From positions 1 to 64,000 of the forward strand of contig DUMC01000151.1 in assembly GCA_012840075.1 (NCBI GenBank): a stretch of DNA of 64,000 bases, in the 5' to 3' direction. Of the stretch, positions 50,327 to 62,907 are shown piece by piece; position 1 is the stretch's first letter; every line of letters begins with the position of its first letter. The DNA comes from Clostridiaceae bacterium. GTDB lineage: Bacteria; Bacillota; Clostridia; Acetivibrionales; DUMC01. The position numbers and the translations under genes are program-made. The notes under the pieces are model-generated. The model was not told the DNA's origin. It ran no database searches and saw nothing but the letters and a program-made list of their open reading frames with translations.

Positions 50327-52099
50327 ATGGCCATGTTGAAACATTGTTATAAATTTAAAAGGGACAAGTTATGGAATAAACAGGGAAGAGCGTCACTGTT
50401 ATTGATTGTATATGTTTTAGGTATATTATTGCCTGCTTTCTTTTCGGTTCAGCCGGTATTTGGCGCGGAACAGTTTAATACAACGAAGCCTTTTGCAGCA
50501 GGTTTTGATCATAAAATTGTTGTAAGCGGTATTGTGGAGGAAAACAATACCGCTCTTGGATATATAGCCATATATAATTTTGACGGATTGGCCGAAAACC
50601 AGGAAAAAGTTATACAGATATATAATTATTTAGGTGCCGATGAAGTTGAAGTAATAAAAAATTATCAGAAAAGCCATATTGAATTTATTGAAGAAGGAGA
50701 TTCGGTGTTTTTGCAACTTGATGAGGATGGATATGTAATTTCCATAAGTGCAGTAAGCAACTATATTGCAAGATATGGCACTGTAGTTCGCAAGTCTCCT
50801 CTTTCAATTGTAGTTGAATATGACAATAAAGCTCAGCAAGTATTTAGAATAAACTCCCAAATAAACTTTATATATAAAGGAAAAAAAGTCAGCATTAACC
50901 AAGTAAAAGACGGTGATAAAGTAAAGCTGTTGTTGCAAGAGAGCCCCTATGGGGATATTTTAAAAGAAGTTACTATAATAGAAGAAATTAGCAACAGCAA
51001 TTTAAATGTATATAAAGGCAAAGTAATAAGGATAGATGAAATCACCGATAAACTCCTTGCAGAAAGACTGCTCCTCTTTAAGAACGGCAGATGGGAAGTA
51101 GCCGGAATCAAAGGTATTGCCGGGTTTGCATTGTCCGAAGAATTTTCTGCTTTTTATGATAACCGGAAAATTAGCATATCAGATGTAAATAAATATTTCA
51201 GAAACAATGAAGTGTACATAGTAACAAAAGAGGATTACGGCGGACAAGAACAAGTAGTGAGCGCTGTATTGAGAAATGAATGGGATACTGAAGTTATATT
51301 TAAAGATTCCATTATTCGTACGGTCCCAGGTTCAAAAAGTTTCAATTTAGCGGGAGATTTAAGAAACATATTTTACTCGGATGAAAGCATAATCATAAAG
51401 GACGAACGCTTAGTGAGCGGACTGAGCATAACTGAGGATGATAAAGTATATGTAGTTGCCAACAGGGATTGGGACGGAAATTATAAAGCCAGTCTGATTC
51501 AAGTATATAATAACGAAAATCTCCCCGGCATATACAGAGGCAGAATAAAATCAATTGATGAGTTTTGGAGTTTTACTGTTGAGTCCTACTCAGTTTTAGA
51601 AGATTTTGGTTGGAAATTTTATAATACCCCTAAAACTTTTAATATCACTTTTGATACTAGAATCCTGGATGAAAATGGATTAATCAGCCAGGAAGATTTT
51701 ACACCATACGGTGAGGATAGTTATTTAGGAAAGGTAGTTTACGTAATTGCTGACAGCGTGGATGCAATTCTGGTCAGTACAGCGCCTTATGGTAGCTACG
51801 TTTTCAAAGGTGAAGTATATAGATTGGAAGGGACGGTAATAGGTCAAGAAGGCAGCATTATTGAAGAACCGGATGAAATTAACGTAGTGAATGTAAAGGT
51901 ATACGATGATGAAAAGAAAATGTGGACTGAGCTTGATTTTAAGGAATCGATTATACGGATACTTAACAACAGTATAATAATTAAAGACGGAACGATAATT
52001 AAACCGTCACAACTTGAAAAGGGAGATAAAATCAGGTTTATAAAGAGAGATAAAACGAAAGAGGGAGACTCTTATTTAATAATTGTGGAGCGGGGGTAA
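50327..52099 (+). CDS. Secreted protein of unknown function
   Basis: Signal peptide-like N-terminus; beta-rich, recurring SIIIKD segments; operonic with SLH protein 3 bp downstream. Confidence 0.7.
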   Translation: MAMLKHCYKFKRDKLWNKQGRASLLLIVYVLGILLPAFFSVQPVFGAEQFNTTKPFAAGFDHKIVVSGIVEENNTALGYIAIYNFDGLAENQEKVIQIYNYLGADEVEVIKNYQKSHIEFIEEGDSVFLQLDEDGYVISISAVSNYIARYGTVVRKSPLSIVVEYDNKAQQVFRINSQINFIYKGKKVSINQVKDGDKVKLLLQESPYGDILKEVTIIEEISNSNLNVYKGKVIRIDEITDKLLAERLLLFKNGRWEVAGIKGIAGFALSEEFSAFYDNRKISISDVNKYFRNNEVYIVTKEDYGGQEQVVSAVLRNEWDTEVIFKDSIIRTVPGSKSFNLAGDLRNIFYSDESIIIKDERLVSGLSITEDDKVYVVANRDWDGNYKASLIQVYNNENLPGIYRGRIKSIDEFWSFTVESYSVLEDFGWKFYNTPKTFNITFDTRILDENGLISQEDFTPYGEDSYLGKVVYVIADSVDAILVSTAPYGSYVFKGEVYRLEGTVIGQEGSIIEEPDEINVVNVKVYDDEKKMWTELDFKESIIRILNNSIIIKDGTIIKPSQLEKGDKIRFIKRDKTKEGDSYLIIVERG

Positions 52100-52101
52100 A
52101 C

Positions 52102-53667
52102 ATGAAGAAAGTCAGTGTTATTTTGGTTTCATTGTTAATTCTTACATTCATTTTTGAACCTATCCAAACCTTTGCTCAAAAGGGTGATAACGGGTACGAA
52201 GGCGGTATTACCGTAGGTGTTCGTGAAGACAGAACTCCAATGCAATATCAGGAAGTTTGCTTTATCACAGGTGAGCCTTTGGTTCTAAAAGGTACTCTTA
52301 CCATAAATAAATCTAAAAAGCAGGATACAATAATTACAACATATAATTATACACTGAGAAATGATGATGTAGGAGCGGTTTTGACGAGAAACTTTACATA
52401 TAATATACAGTTGTCGGACGGCGGAAACGGAAACAATCAGCAAATTGAAAAGGTAACCTTGGGAAGAAATTTTACGGAAGTGCTTAGATTAGTAAATGGC
52501 GATACTTATGTTCTCACAAACTATGATTTTGATTTCTCAAGCCTGACCGATACTCGCCCGGCCATAAATTATTATGCCGGTACTTTAAATGCAAGGAAAG
52601 TCTACCGGATCGGCAATAGTGATAACGGGAGGACTGTGACACAGGAAATAACCGGAAAAGTACACGGGTATAATCAATATTGGGGAAGTGTTGAACTGGC
52701 TTCTCTTGATTATGTAATAAATTGGGCAACACCTACGGCCCAATGGGGCGGTACGGCTCATATTAATCTTTCGAATACTGTTACAAACGAATTTAAATAT
52801 GTAGACAACATACCCGAAGAGATCAGTTTTAAAGGAAGATATGTACAGTTTACGAATTACAACAGTACCTTGATATACACCTTCAGTGCTCCTGAGCTTG
52901 ATACTGAAGGTGAACCTACGTATAGGACGGTGGAAAAGCAAGGGAGCTTAAAACTTGAGAATCAACCCACTCAAAAAAGCCTTGTAGTACCTGAATTATC
53001 ATATTTAAGAGGACACTGGCTTGAGGAAGAAATGAAAAGGTTATATAGCCTTCAGATCTTTAAAGAAAACGAAAACAAAATTATTCCTGAAAATTACATA
53101 ACGAGGGGAGAATTTGTTGCAGCGGTCATGGAAGTGATAAAAGAAGTGCCTGAAGATCCTTCTTTAAAAGACAGGACTTCGGAAAGAAGAACTACAAGCA
53201 CCAGGATGAGAGGAAGAGGAAGAGCGGTTGAAGAAGAGATAGTTTCTCCTTTTGTAGATTTGCCGGTTGACCATCCGTATTTTAACCAAATAAATAATGC
53301 ATACAGTAAGTCTTTGGTAAGCGGTAAAGGGCAGGGTAAATTCGGGACAGATGACAATATCAGCTTAGAAGAAGCTTTAGTAATACTTATAAGAGCTCTG
53401 GGGCTTGAAAACCTGGCTCCCGGTCCAGGTCCTAATGCAATTACTCCCTTTATTGATGACGATCAGATATCCACTTATGCGAGAAAAGCGATCTATATTG
53501 CGAATAGAATAGGTCTGATAACTGCCGATGAAAGAGGATATGTTTATCCTAAAAAACTGCTTAGCTTTGGAGATGCCGCAGTCTTGCTTGATAAATTTAT
53601 TAATTATATGTGTGAAGGATTAAAAAATGATTGGGAAAAAAATATAAAAGATATTTATTCTTTTTAG
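52102..53667 (+). CDS. S-layer homology (SLH) domain protein
   Basis: Signal peptide; SLH-like FVDLPVDHPYFNQINNAYSKSLVSGKGQGKFGTDDNISLEEALVILIRALGL. Confidence 0.85.
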   Translation: MKKVSVILVSLLILTFIFEPIQTFAQKGDNGYEGGITVGVREDRTPMQYQEVCFITGEPLVLKGTLTINKSKKQDTIITTYNYTLRNDDVGAVLTRNFTYNIQLSDGGNGNNQQIEKVTLGRNFTEVLRLVNGDTYVLTNYDFDFSSLTDTRPAINYYAGTLNARKVYRIGNSDNGRTVTQEITGKVHGYNQYWGSVELASLDYVINWATPTAQWGGTAHINLSNTVTNEFKYVDNIPEEISFKGRYVQFTNYNSTLIYTFSAPELDTEGEPTYRTVEKQGSLKLENQPTQKSLVVPELSYLRGHWLEEEMKRLYSLQIFKENENKIIPENYITRGEFVAAVMEVIKEVPEDPSLKDRTSERRTTSTRMRGRGRAVEEEIVSPFVDLPVDHPYFNQINNAYSKSLVSGKGQGKFGTDDNISLEEALVILIRALGLENLAPGPGPNAITPFIDDDQISTYARKAIYIANRIGLITADERGYVYPKKLLSFGDAAVLLDKFINYMCEGLKNDWEKNIKDIYSF

Positions 53668-53705
53668 TAAAATGATATATAATAAATATCAGGAACAGAT
53701 AGCTT

Positions 53706-53758
53706 GAGGACACTCTTCAGGTTAGTTAAATATTTTGGTTTGCAGAGGAGTGTCCTTA
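53706..53758 (+). terminator. Terminator-like hairpin
   Basis: aggacactcttc...cagaggagtgtcctta. Confidence 0.65.
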
Positions 53759-53815
53759 TAATTTATTAAGAGGAAAATAATTTCTCATTTAAATTTGGAT
53801 GAGAGGAGAGTTTTC

Positions 53816-55360
53816 ATGAATAAGAACGCGAAAAGAAAAGAAATAAAAAATCAGGGTAAGTCTACAAAATATATTAAGTCTTCGGTTAAAATTGTTTCGG
53901 TATTTCTCATTCTGGTCATAACAGTGGTGTTTAATGCAAGTACTGTAGGAGCGACTGAGAGCAAAGCACTTAATCTCGACTATTTAAATAGCATAATGGA
54001 GTTAATCGATTCAAAATACGCTGGGGAAGTTGATAATAATAAATTATTGGAGGGAGTTTTAAAAGGAATATTTGGTTCGTTGGACCCATACACTCAATTT
54101 TATACTCCGGAAGAGGCAAAGCAATTTTTTGGCTCAGTGGAAGGTTCATATGAAGGAATAGGCATAGCTATAGAAAAACAAAATAATGTTATAATCATAA
54201 CTAAAGTTTTTCCCGGGACACCCGCTGATCAAGCAGGATTAATCCAAGGAGACAAGATAATTTCCATAGATATGAAGAGTACTGCTGATATGACGGTAGA
54301 AGAGGCAGCTAATTATATACGTGGCTTGACCGGTACAAAAGTAACACTGGGAATTATGCGAGGCAACAGTAATGATGCTAAAATTGTGGAAGTGGAAAGG
54401 AAGAAAATCAAACTCAACCCTGTAACTTACGAGATAAAAGGCGATATCGCGTATATAAAACTTGAGACATTTAATGCTAACACGGAAGAATTTTTTAATG
54501 ATGCTTTAAAAGAAATTGATGATAAAGGAATAAGCAAAATTATATTGGACTTAAGAGACAATCCCGGCGGGCTGGTAGACCAAGGTGTGGCATTAGCAAG
54601 GCATTTTGTACCTAAAGGACTGATTACCAAGTTAGTATTCAAATCCGAAGATATGCCCGATCAGGAATATAATTCTTACCTTGAGAATCCCAAATATAAA
54701 CTCGTTGTGCTGGTAAACGAAATGAGCGCCAGTGCGTCGGAAATAGTGGCAGGAGCAATACAAGATACTAAAGCAGGAACAATAGTCGGAACCAAAACTT
54801 ACGGTAAAGCCAAAGTTCAAAATTTGCTACCCATCTTAACTCCGGAAGCTTATGAAAAATATGCAAAAATCGTCAATGACAAAGTGGTAGAAGCTTATGA
54901 TTTAATAAGTAAGCACGGTGTTAATCCGTTAAATAGCGAAGTTCTGGGATGGATAAAAATCACAACGGGATATTATGTAACACCCAATAACAGGATGATA
55001 GACGGAGAAGGTATAACTCCTGATGTAATTGTAGAAAGCACAACTGTTGTAGACGGTATACATATAAACAGCATACAAAAGCTGTCATTAACCTGGAAAC
55101 CAACTCTTGGGGATGATGGTTTAGATGTTTATAACGCAGAAAAGATTTTGAAACTTTTAGGTTATGATATAGGCACTCCCGATACTTATCTTGATGAGAA
55201 GACATATTCGCAGATATCAAAATTCAGGACGGACAGAGGCTTTTATGCCGGAGGTGTATTGGATTTTACGACGCAAAAAGCTTTAAATGAAGCATATGAA
55301 TTTCTTAGAATTTTATATGATAAGCAATATGCAAAAGCGCTTGAAATATTAAGAAAATAA
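53816..55360 (+). CDS. S41-family C-terminal processing peptidase (CtpA-like) with PDZ and PG-binding domains
   Basis: SGSVEGSYEGIGI PDZ, LDLRDNPGG, NEMSASASEI, TYGKAKVQ. Confidence 0.94.
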   Translation: MNKNAKRKEIKNQGKSTKYIKSSVKIVSVFLILVITVVFNASTVGATESKALNLDYLNSIMELIDSKYAGEVDNNKLLEGVLKGIFGSLDPYTQFYTPEEAKQFFGSVEGSYEGIGIAIEKQNNVIIITKVFPGTPADQAGLIQGDKIISIDMKSTADMTVEEAANYIRGLTGTKVTLGIMRGNSNDAKIVEVERKKIKLNPVTYEIKGDIAYIKLETFNANTEEFFNDALKEIDDKGISKIILDLRDNPGGLVDQGVALARHFVPKGLITKLVFKSEDMPDQEYNSYLENPKYKLVVLVNEMSASASEIVAGAIQDTKAGTIVGTKTYGKAKVQNLLPILTPEAYEKYAKIVNDKVVEAYDLISKHGVNPLNSEVLGWIKITTGYYVTPNNRMIDGEGITPDVIVESTTVVDGIHINSIQKLSLTWKPTLGDDGLDVYNAEKILKLLGYDIGTPDTYLDEKTYSQISKFRTDRGFYAGGVLDFTTQKALNEAYEFLRILYDKQYAKALEILRK

Positions 55361-55396
55361 TAATTCTTTAGCTTTAAACCTATTTCGGAGGAGTAA

Positions 55397-57010
<1,614 letters not shown>

Positions 57011-57107
57011 ACCGCTAATTTCAAAAAATCTGCCATATTAATTTATTAATTTGTTGATTTATTAAATATGCCATGATTAATTTTTAATATATGATAGAAT
57101 CACCATG

Positions 57108-57140
57108 CAGAGGAACGTACGAATTCGTTCCTCTTTTTTA
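57108..57140 (+). terminator. Rho-independent terminator
   Basis: agaggaacgtacgaattcgttcctctttttta. Confidence 0.85.
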
Positions 57141-57242
57141 TTTATTTTATAAATACCCCCTTTGTTGTATAATTCTTTTTTTTACTGGTAATACTTAATA
57201 TCAAAAGAAGATGTAACATAATTTGAAAATAGGGGGATATTC

Positions 57243-57959
57243 ATGAATAAAAGATTATTTTTAATAAATAAAAAATTTTTTATTAAAAAAGGCACGTATT
57301 TTAAAAAAGGCATATATTTATTATCGGTCAGTCTTTTGTCTTTATTCATATATTCTGCCTTCTACTCTGACAGTATATCAAAGGGGATAGCCGAAAATTT
57401 GGTCAGATTGCATGTTGTTGCTGAAAGCGATTCCGTAGAAGATCAGGAACTTAAGTTAAGTGTCAGGGATGCCGTAATTGATTATATGTATGATAAACTG
57501 TCAGAAGCAAAGGATATCGGAGAATCCAAAAAAATAATAGAAGAGAACTTGAATAATATAACAAAAGTGGCTGAGAATGTAATACGTTCCAGTGGAAAAG
57601 AAGTGCCTGTGACAGCAACCTTAGGAATATATCCTTTCCCTACAAAAAAATACGGTGATATTACTTTACCGGCAGGAAATTATCATGCTTTAAAAGTTGT
57701 GATAGGAAACGGGAAAGGCGCGAATTGGTGGTGTGTCTTGTTTCCTCCTCTATGCATTGTGGACGTAACACATGGAACTATATCCGAGTCGGTAAAAGAA
57801 GAGCTGAAAAATGCTTTAACAGATGATGAATACAAAATCATAAGTTCTGCTGAAAGTGATGACGATATACCTGTAAAAATAAAGTTTAAAATAGTTGAAT
57901 TTTTTCAAAATTCCAAAATAAGGTTTTCAGGCTTGATTAGTAAAATTTTTGGTGATTAA
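57243..57959 (+). CDS. spoIIR: Stage II sporulation protein R
   Basis: NLVRLHVVAESDSVEDQELKLSVRDAVIDY... NWWCVLFPPLCIVD. Confidence 0.93.
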   Translation: MNKRLFLINKKFFIKKGTYFKKGIYLLSVSLLSLFIYSAFYSDSISKGIAENLVRLHVVAESDSVEDQELKLSVRDAVIDYMYDKLSEAKDIGESKKIIEENLNNITKVAENVIRSSGKEVPVTATLGIYPFPTKKYGDITLPAGNYHALKVVIGNGKGANWWCVLFPPLCIVDVTHGTISESVKEELKNALTDDEYKIISSAESDDDIPVKIKFKIVEFFQNSKIRFSGLISKIFGD

Positions 57960-58023
57960 TCAATAATTTTTAAATAATTAATCTATACCAATAAAGTGTT
58001 AAAAATTGGAGAATGGAAATGAA

Positions 58024-58935
58024 ATGCAAGGTAAAATTGATGATAAAAATAACTATATGACAAATGAGAAAATAAAAAAAGCTTATGAAATACTGGGTGT
58101 AAGAGAAGGAGCCGGCAGAGATGAAATAGAAAGAAGGTATTTTTTACTGGCTAAAAAACATTTAATTTTACAACGGGAAAATTTAAAAAGTGAAGTAGTA
58201 GGTCTCAATATGGAAAAAATAAATGAGGCCTATTATTTATTAATAGGTCTACATAGCCATGATACTAAAAAATTGCTTGGCTCAGATGATGAAGAGCTTA
58301 GCTCAGATAAAATGGCTCAAAAATTAAAGGTGTATATAAGGGAGAATATCGGAAAAGTAATAGCAGTATTCATTATTGTGCTTATAGGGGCAGTTATTTT
58401 GCTCTTCTCCGATAGCAACAATTATATTAATATAGTGATTTTTGGTGAATATGAGAATAATCTCCGTTTTATTAAAGCATTTGAAAGTAAAAATACAATT
58501 ATTAACAGAATTTTTAGACCTAAAAATGTAAAAATACAGGAGTTTGTATTATCAGAAAATCTTCCTTTACCATATAAATTGGAGATGATGTTAGCAGCAT
58601 ATAAATTTGTAACCCAGGGTGATTATCATGTTCTTATAATGGACAGGGAAAGCTTTATTGAGTACGGAACTGTAGCAAATATAGCAAAACTTGATGAAAT
58701 TATTAATGAGCTTGGATTGGATAAAGGTAGTTATTTTACAATAAAAAAACCGGGCATAGACGAAAAAGAACATATTTACGCTTTAAATGCAGCACATATA
58801 ATTAATGGATATGATTTCACTCAAGCCGAAGATTCCCTTGAAGATACGCACGTAATAGCCTTCAGGGAAGGCTTGGATTATGATATAATTAAACTGGTTA
58901 TCGAAGCAATGCATCTTCTGATTGAACAACAGTAA
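58024..58935 (+). CDS. Membrane protein with J-domain-like N-terminus
   Basis: KIKKAYEILGVREGAGRDEIERRYFLLAKKHLI...INEAYYLLIG then a TM segment and extracytoplasmic domain. Confidence 0.6.
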   Translation: MQGKIDDKNNYMTNEKIKKAYEILGVREGAGRDEIERRYFLLAKKHLILQRENLKSEVVGLNMEKINEAYYLLIGLHSHDTKKLLGSDDEELSSDKMAQKLKVYIRENIGKVIAVFIIVLIGAVILLFSDSNNYINIVIFGEYENNLRFIKAFESKNTIINRIFRPKNVKIQEFVLSENLPLPYKLEMMLAAYKFVTQGDYHVLIMDRESFIEYGTVANIAKLDEIINELGLDKGSYFTIKKPGIDEKEHIYALNAAHIINGYDFTQAEDSLEDTHVIAFREGLDYDIIKLVIEAMHLLIEQQ

Positions 58936-59111
58936 ATTGTTTGAATAATAAGCTGAAATAAGCTGTAATATATAACGATACTAAAACTTTAAAAAATAAA
59001 ATTGGAAATTTAAAAAATTCTTGACTTATACGAGTTTTTATGTTAAAGTAAGTATTGCTCTTGGTGTAGGCTTTTTTTTTATGCCATTTAGCTAAGCTGG
59101 AGGTGTAGGAG

Positions 59112-59261
59112 TTGAGAGTTAAAATTACATTGGCATGTTCTGAGTGCAAACGCAGAAATTACAATACGACAAAAAACAGAAAAAATGATCCTGACAGGAT
59201 TGAATTGAGCAAATACTGCAAGTTCTGCCGCAAACACACAGTTCACAGAGAGACAAGATAG
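59112..59261 (+). CDS. rpmG: 50S ribosomal protein L33
   Basis: TTG start: [49 protein letters not shown]; gctggaggtg RBS; upstream of secE. Confidence 0.93.
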   Translation: MRVKITLACSECKRRNYNTTKNRKNDPDRIELSKYCKFCRKHTVHRETR

Positions 59262-59384
59262 GCGTATATTTGATTGTAAAATATGATATAGTATAGATGT
59301 ATGGCATATTATAATAATTAATATTGTGTTTAAAAGGACAAATAAACACATATAAGTCAAAAAGTAAGATGGAGTTGTGTAACA

Positions 59385-59600
59385 ATGGCTGTAAGAATGG
59401 AATCAGTAAAACAATTGGGAAAGAAAATCGTAAAACATTTTAAAGAAGTAAGAGGCGAATTGAAGAAAGTAGTATGGCTAACTAGGGAACAGTTGATTAC
59501 CAGTACTATCGCTGTGTTTGCTGTATGCTTGTTTTTCGGTATTATTATATGGATAGTGGATTTGGGCTTTTCATTAATTATGGAATATACCTTTAAATAA
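59385..59600 (+). CDS. secE: Preprotein translocase subunit SecE
   Basis: FKEVRGELKKVVWLTREQLITSTIAV plus single TM. Confidence 0.94.
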   Translation: MAVRMESVKQLGKKIVKHFKEVRGELKKVVWLTREQLITSTIAVFAVCLFFGIIIWIVDLGFSLIMEYTFK

Positions 59601-59648
59601 TTAAAAAGTTTACTTATTTGTGATTTTTAAAGGAGGATACTTGTATTA

Positions 59649-60182
59649 ATGCTTCCTGAAGAGGTTTCCGAAGGCCTGAAATGGTATGTTATTCATACGT
59701 ATTCGGGGTACGAAAATAAGGTAAAAGCTAACCTTGAAAAGATTATTAAAAGCCGTGGTATGGAAGATTATATAGTTGATATAGTCATACCAATGGAAGA
59801 ACAAGTTGAAATTAAAGATGGTAAAAAGAGAACGACTTTAAAAAAGATATTCCCTGGATACGTCCTTATAAAAATGATAATGACCGATGAAACCTGGTAT
59901 CTTGTTAGAAGTATCAGAGGGGTTACCGGGTTTGTAGGACCATTGTCCAAACCTGTGCCTTTAACTGATGAAGAGATTAAGTTCATGAGAGTAGAAAGTT
60001 TTCCGCCTGTGGTGGATTACGAAGTTGGAGACAGTGTGAGGGTTATTTCAGGTCCTCTCGAGAACTTCATAGGTACTGTAGAAGAAATTAGTGTTGATAA
60101 AAAGAAAGTGCGTGTTTCCGTATCCATGTTTGGTCGAGAGACACCGGTTGAGCTTGATTTTGACCAAATACAGAAGTTATAG
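59649..60182 (+). CDS. nusG: Transcription termination/antitermination protein NusG
   Basis: WYVIHTYSGYENKVKANLEK; KOW region VGDSVRVISGPLENFIGTVEEI. Confidence 0.97.
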   Translation: MLPEEVSEGLKWYVIHTYSGYENKVKANLEKIIKSRGMEDYIVDIVIPMEEQVEIKDGKKRTTLKKIFPGYVLIKMIMTDETWYLVRSIRGVTGFVGPLSKPVPLTDEEIKFMRVESFPPVVDYEVGDSVRVISGPLENFIGTVEEISVDKKKVRVSVSMFGRETPVELDFDQIQKL

Positions 60183-60507
60183 TTTTAAGTTTTGATTTTT
60201 AGCTGATTAGAATTTTATTGAATAAAGAGAGTTTTGATTTATGTATTATTAAAAAGGGAGCTTTAATTTAAGTATTATTCAGTTGGTTTTTTAATGTGAA
60301 AGTTCAGTTATTATATTTAGGCGCTATCAACTGAATAATGACTTAAAATTTATATATAAATTAAATAATGACTTAAAAATTTTATATTTAAATTTATATA
60401 TAAATCATTAATGTTAAGTTAATATATACATTTTATATAAAAAATGTATTTTTTATTTTAGAAGATACAAGAAGATTGAAGATTAATGATTGGGAGGTGG
60501 ACATAAA

Positions 60508-60933
60508 ATGGCAAAAAAAATAGTAGGTTATGTAAAACTGCAAATACCTGCAGGTAAAGCAACTCCGGCTCCACCGGTTGGACCAGCTTTAGGACAGCAT
60601 GGTGTTAACATTATGGGGTTTTGTAAAGAGTTTAATGAAAGGACAGCAAAAGATGCAGGTTTGGTAATACCTGTTGTAATAACCATATATTCGGACAGAT
60701 CATTCTCTTTCATTACAAAAACACCACCTGCTTCCGTATTGTTAAAACGAGCATGTAATATAGAAAGCGGTTCAGGCAGACCAAACAGGGATAAGGTTGC
60801 TAAAATATCAAGGGAAGAACTTAGAAAAATAGCTGAACTCAAAATGCCTGATCTGAATGCCGCAAGCATAGAAGCTGCAGAAAGAATGATTGCAGGAACC
60901 GCTAGGAGCATGGGTATTGTTGTAGAAGATTAA
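60508..60933 (+). CDS. rplK: 50S ribosomal protein L11
   Basis: [43 protein letters not shown]. Confidence 0.98.
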   Translation: MAKKIVGYVKLQIPAGKATPAPPVGPALGQHGVNIMGFCKEFNERTAKDAGLVIPVVITIYSDRSFSFITKTPPASVLLKRACNIESGSGRPNRDKVAKISREELRKIAELKMPDLNAASIEAAERMIAGTARSMGIVVED

Positions 60934-61000
60934 GATGTTTGGTTATTTATTAAAAATAATTCACGGCACATTGTATGTGCATAAATATAAATAACTAAAC

Positions 61001-61035
61001 GTGGGAGGGAAATTTCCCGAAACAAAATAAACCAC
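61001..61035 (+). promoter_or_regulatory. Probable ribosomal protein L1 mRNA-binding site
   Basis: GUGGGAGGGAAAUUUCCCGAAACAAAAUAAACCAC resembles the 23S L1-binding helix pattern GUGGGAGG...GAAAUACCAC; abuts the rplA RBS ggaggtg. Confidence 0.65.
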
Positions 61036-61049
61036 GGAGGTGAAAGGAA

Positions 61050-61733
61050 ATGAAGAGAGGAAAAAGGTATTTAGAAGCAGCTAAACTAGTAGATAGGCAA
61101 AAACTTTACAGCCCAAGAGAAGCAATTGAATTGGTTCAAAAAACAAGCACCGCAAAATTTGATGAGACAGTTGAAGCACATTTTAGGCTTGGCGTTGATT
61201 CCAGGCATGCGGACCAACAGGTAAGAGGAGCAGTTGTACTCCCTCATGGTACAGGTAAGCAGGTCAGAGTTCTGGTTTTTGCAAAAGGAGATAAAGCCAG
61301 GGAAGCCGAAGAAGCCGGTGCAGATTATGTAGGAGCAGAAGAACTGGTAGCAAGAATTCAGAATGAAAACTGGTTTGAATTTGATGCAGTTGTTGCAACA
61401 CCTGATATGATGAGTGTTGTAGGAAGAATCGGTAGGATATTGGGACCAAGAGGGTTAATGCCTAATCCAAAAGCCGGTACTGTAACAATGGATGTTGCAA
61501 GAGCGGTAAGAGAACTTAAAGCAGGAAAAATTGAGTATAGGCTTGATAAGACAAATATCATACATTGTCCTATCGGGAAAGTATCATTTGGAACAGAAAA
61601 GCTTTTGGAAAACTTCAATACATTATTAGATGCTATTATTAGAGCAAAACCGGCGGCTGCTAAGGGACAATACTTGAAATCTGTAGTTATTACATCTACA
61701 ATGGGTCCTGGTATAAAAGTTGCTACAACTTAA
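61050..61733 (+). CDS. rplA: 50S ribosomal protein L1
   Basis: [15 protein letters not shown]..., [22 protein letters not shown]. Confidence 0.98.
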   Translation: MKRGKRYLEAAKLVDRQKLYSPREAIELVQKTSTAKFDETVEAHFRLGVDSRHADQQVRGAVVLPHGTGKQVRVLVFAKGDKAREAEEAGADYVGAEELVARIQNENWFEFDAVVATPDMMSVVGRIGRILGPRGLMPNPKAGTVTMDVARAVRELKAGKIEYRLDKTNIIHCPIGKVSFGTEKLLENFNTLLDAIIRAKPAAAKGQYLKSVVITSTMGPGIKVATT

Positions 61734-61994
61734 GTTAATAGTTAATATACCGGAGCATTATAAAACTATTGTGATATTGTTTTGATATTATTATAGATTA
61801 AATAGTACAATAAATAGATGATTAAATAGAAGAGTCCTTTTGACAACGGTAATGACCGCATAAGAAATTTGAAAAATTTTAAGAAAAATATTTACTAAAT
61901 GAAATTTTTAAATAAAATATTATTATGTGCTAAATATTATTATGTGCTAATGAATATGTTAATATAGAATAGAAAATAAAAAACTAAATAAAGA

Positions 61995-62155
61995 ATATAA
62001 GAACTTCTAAATGCCATAGACAGCAGGTGCTGAAAAGCGTAATAGATAACGTAATTTGGTTATCTGCCTGCCGAGGCGAGGTTTGGGTAATAAGATTGCT
62101 TTATATAAATAAACCAATGACCCTTCGTATGTCTATGTGCATGCGAAGGGTTTAT
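61995..62155 (+). ncRNA. Ribosomal protein L10 leader (attenuator) upstream of rplJ
   Basis: tagacagcaggtgctgaaaagcg...gttatctgcctgccgaggcgagg followed by cccttcgtatg...catgcgaagggtttatt terminator. Confidence 0.82.
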
Positions 62156-62186
62156 TTATTGCTCCGGAGGAGGTGAAAGGACAAAA

Positions 62187-62726
62187 ATGCCAAGTGAAAA
62201 AGTATTAAAGGAAAAACAGGAAATAGTACATGATATATCTGAAAAGCTTTCAACATCAAAAGGTATAATTTTTGCTGATTATAGAGGTCTTAGCGTAGAG
62301 CAGGATACAGAATTAAGAAAGGCTTTACGAAAAGCCGGTGTAAATTATCGGGTAGTTAAAAATACTTTAACCAGAATTGCAGCTAATAATATTGGTTTAG
62401 CTGAATTAGAGCCTTTCTTGAAAGGGCCTACGGCTATGGCTTTTAGCCAGGATGATCCTGTAATTCCCGCTAAAATAATGAATGAATATGCAAACAAATA
62501 TGAAAATCTCAAATTGAAAGCGGGATTAGTAGAAGGCAAAATAATTGGTGTAGATCAAATTAAATCTTTGGCAGATCTGCCGTCTAAAGATGTGCTCATA
62601 GCACAAGTACTTGGAGGTATGAAGGCTCCGATTACAGGACTTGTCAATGTATTGAATGCAAATATCAGAGGTCTTGTAATAGCACTAAATGCTATAGCAG
62701 AAAAAAAGGAAAAAGCAGAAGCTTGA
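62187..62726 (+). CDS. rplJ: 50S ribosomal protein L10
   Basis: GIIFADYRGLSVEQDTELRKALRKAGVNYRVVKNTL. Confidence 0.97.
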   Translation: MPSEKVLKEKQEIVHDISEKLSTSKGIIFADYRGLSVEQDTELRKALRKAGVNYRVVKNTLTRIAANNIGLAELEPFLKGPTAMAFSQDDPVIPAKIMNEYANKYENLKLKAGLVEGKIIGVDQIKSLADLPSKDVLIAQVLGGMKAPITGLVNVLNANIRGLVIALNAIAEKKEKAEA

Positions 62727-62907
62727 TTGTAAAATGTAAAAATGTAAATTTTACAAATATATTTACAAATACAAGAAAGAACTTAACAGGTAAAAATTTA
62801 GAATTAAAGATTACAAATTAAATGTTGCAGATTACAAGTTATATAATTTAAAAAATTATAATTTCAGAAAAAGTATAAAAAAGAAACTATTATGGAGGTA
62901 TGTAAGA

